Positions 4,663-6,231 of a DNA stretch of 6,231 nucleotides are shown here, piece by piece. A program made the position numbers and the translations under genes. This stretch comes from Solirubrobacterales bacterium. GTDB taxonomy: Bacteria; Actinomycetota; Thermoleophilia; Solirubrobacterales; 70-9. Where the stretch lies: positions 1 to 6,231 of the forward strand of contig JAUQWL010000152.1 of NCBI GenBank assembly GCA_030835185.1, written 5' to 3'. Position 1 is the first letter of the stretch. Each line of letters starts with the position of its first letter. Below the pieces are notes generated by a model. That model was not told the origin of the DNA and did no database searches. It saw only the letters and a list, made by a program, of their open reading frames with translations.

Positions 4663-6231
4663 TTGCCCTCCGTAGGCGTTACAACCAGCAAACACGTCCT
4701 CGCAGGCGCAGTTGCGGTCTTGATCGGGTTGTCACTCTACTGGTACGGCGGTTTCCCACCGGAGGTCACCGCCGGGATTTCCATCCTTGCCTGGTGGGTC
4801 GTACTGCTGGGAGTCAGTACCGGCCTCCTCCCAGTGGCTGAACTCCAGGGCAGGGCGATCGCCGCGCTTTCACTCTTTCTGGCGCTTGCGTTGCTGACGG
4901 CCCTTTCCATCGACTGGGCGGTTGACGGCGGTCGGGCCTTCGTCAAGACGGTGCAGTTCACTTCGCTTTTCGGGGTGTTTTCGGTTGCTCTTCTGTCTTC
5001 GAGACCGTCCAGCGGAAGAAGCTGGGTGGCCGGAATCACCGTCGGCCTCTTCTTCATCGTGGTACTCGCCGCCGCCTCCCGTTTCATACCTGGAATCGGC
5101 GACGACGTTGAGTTGTCCGCGAACCTCAGCGGAGTCTCGGGGCGTCTTTCCTGGCCCCTCGGCTACTGGAATGCGACTGGAGCCGGGGCGGCCATGTGTG
5201 CGGCGGGTCTCGCCTGGTTCGGAACCAACGCCGGCAGCCTCAGGCTGCGAAGCCTCTCGATCGCATGTCTGCCCCCGGTCGGGCTGGTCGTGTATCTGAC
5301 TTCCTCGAGAGGAGCGGCTCTGGCACTACTGGTCGGAGCGGCTGTCCTGATCGGGTTCGGGCCAAGACGCCGCACCCTGGCCGCCGGAGTAGCCACCGGA
5401 CTGACCGGAGCGCTGCTCCTGATCCTGTCGGCGGATCAGATGTATGCGTTCGTCCATGCGGAAGACAACTCCAATGCAACAACCCAGGGTCTCATCATGC
5501 TTGCGCTTACTCTGGTGGTCAGCGCCGCCGTATTCCTTGCCTGGAACAGGCTGGAGCCTCGCTTGGCGAGGCTCACAGCCTGGAAACCAGGCCGGTGGGG
5601 GATCGCCGCTGCGACTCTGCTGGCGCTGGCAGCAATTGTCGCAGCCAATCCCGCGGGCCAGTACGAAGCTTTCACGGCACCCGTGACCGCGGAGACCGAA
5701 GCCGAGACGGAAGAAAACTCCACGACCGCGCACCTGCTGAGCGTCAGTGGGACGGGGCGGTCCGAGTACTGGTCAGCCGCTGTGGAGGCTTTCTGGTCCG
5801 AACCGATCAAGGGAATCGGCGTCGGGGGCTTCGAAACCTTCTATGCAAAAGGTCGGGATTCGGGCCTCCCGGGGCGTCACACCCACTCTCTTCCCCTGCA
5901 GATCCTCGCCGAGCTCGGGCTGGCCGGTGCCCTGCTGTTTCTTTCCATCGCGGGTCTGACCCTGCTCACTTCCTGGCAGAGATGGCAGGTAGGCCGGCTC
6001 CGTTCGAACTCCTCAATTCTGGCTCCGACCGGACCGGATACCAGCGACGGCTGGGGCGCGATCCCGGTGCTGGTCGCCATCGGTGCAGCCGGAGGCTTTT
6101 CCATGTCCGTTGACTGGACAGGCGAGTTCCCGGTTATCGTGGCGCCGGTGGTCATCGCAGTGGCCTGTCTGATCGGGGCGGCCACCGACCCTGGCCCCAG
6201 GCCGCGTCGATCCGGCACCCGGTCAACACGA
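4663..6231 (+). CDS. O-antigen ligase/polymerase family (Wzy_C) membrane protein, 3' end beyond the window
   Basis: The frame is open for 523 codons and runs off the right edge, so the C-terminus is missing. It is a polytopic membrane protein with roughly 12 or more hydrophobic helices, for example near residues 11-27, 36-57, 66-84, 121-138, 217-232, 273-294, 311-329, 411-436 and 490-508. Family signs: RLSWPLGYWNATG (161-173), LTSSRGAAL (212-220), a long extracytoplasmic loop (about 330-410) containing GTGRSEYW (363-370) and GIGVGGF (384-390), then the conserved His region HTHSLPLQILAELGL (406-420), and VDWTGEFP (483-490). Wzy_C enzymes join undecaprenyl-linked glycans to each other (polymerase) or to another acceptor (ligase) on the outer face of the membrane. 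In a cell without lipid A a polymerase or wall-polymer ligase role is more likely. The start is TTG 4663 with AGGA 6 nt upstream; TTG 4603 is the alternative. It is divergent from the hydrolase, which may act on its product. Confidence 0.88.
   Translation, partial: MPSVGVTTSKHVLAGAVAVLIGLSLYWYGGFPPEVTAGISILAWWVVLLGVSTGLLPVAELQGRAIAALSLFLALALLTALSIDWAVDGGRAFVKTVQFTSLFGVFSVALLSSRPSSGRSWVAGITVGLFFIVVLAAASRFIPGIGDDVELSANLSGVSGRLSWPLGYWNATGAGAAMCAAGLAWFGTNAGSLRLRSLSIACLPPVGLVVYLTSSRGAALALLVGAAVLIGFGPRRRTLAAGVATGLTGALLLILSADQMYAFVHAEDNSNATTQGLIMLALTLVVSAAVFLAWNRLEPRLARLTAWKPGRWGIAAATLLALAAIVAANPAGQYEAFTAPVTAETEAETEENSTTAHLLSVSGTGRSEYWSAAVEAFWSEPIKGIGVGGFETFYAKGRDSGLPGRHTHSLPLQILAELGLAGALLFLSIAGLTLLTSWQRWQVGRLRSNSSILAPTGPDTSDGWGAIPVLVAIGAAGGFSMSVDWTGEFPVIVAPVVIAVACLIGAATDPGPRPRRSGTRSTR

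Larger units (their letters stand above)
4600..4684. promoter_or_regulatory. Divergent promoter region for the hydrolase and Wzy_C genes
   Basis: Only 63 bp separate the two chosen start codons (4599 minus, 4663 plus). On the minus strand TTGTAA (4684-4679) and TACTGT (4661-4656) have a 17-bp spacer and could be the -35/-10 of the hydrolase; they would lie across the first codons of the opposite gene. On the plus strand a perfect TTGACA (4628-4633) and a TTGACT (4603-4608) are present, but neither has a good -10 at the right distance. The placement of a promoter here is sound; the exact boxes are guesses. Confidence 0.3.

Noticed and set aside
5196..6113. 305-residue plus-strand open frame inside the Wzy_C gene
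   Set aside because: It is in a different frame from the membrane protein, is strongly Arg/Gly/Ser-rich and has no motifs, while the overlapping frame has helices and the Wzy_C signature.

Overview
The window looks like part of a cell-surface or exopolysaccharide gene cluster from a high-GC bacterium. Long GC-rich frames, frequent TTG starts, an Lhr-type helicase and Gly/Ser-rich secreted linkers fit an actinobacterium, possibly of the Thermoleophilia/Solirubrobacterales type. That placement is inferred from sequence style; no marker gene here proves it.

Layout: (1) 1-177, minus strand: the N-terminal 59 codons of an Lhr-like superfamily 2 helicase, running off the left edge and probably unrelated to the sugar genes. 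(2) 178-569: a non-coding divergent region of 392 bp with one clear hairpin and no recognised RNA gene. (3) 570-2054, plus strand: a polyprenyl glycosylphosphotransferase, the membrane enzyme that starts a lipid-linked glycan. (4) 2106-2978, plus strand, probably the same operon: a family 2 glycosyltransferase of the rhamnosyltransferase-like group. (5) 2979-3033: a convergent gap with a GC-rich hairpin. (6) 3034-4599, minus strand: a secreted, membrane-tethered glycoside hydrolase of the clan GH-A/GH39-like (PslG-like) type with an unusual N-terminus. (7) 4600-4662: a 63-bp divergent promoter region. (8) 4663-6231, plus strand: a multi-pass O-antigen ligase/polymerase (Wzy_C family) protein, open at the right edge.

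Working model (inference): the glycosylphosphotransferase loads the first sugar phosphate onto undecaprenyl phosphate, the GT2 enzyme extends the chain on the cytoplasmic side, and the Wzy_C protein polymerises or transfers the exported glycan outside. The tethered hydrolase would trim or release the product at the outer face of the membrane. A flippase, chain-length regulator, nucleotide-sugar genes and further transferases are not in the window and would be expected beyond the right edge or elsewhere. I see no CRISPR array, mobile element, tRNA or rRNA. The most unusual item is the N-terminal architecture of the hydrolase.
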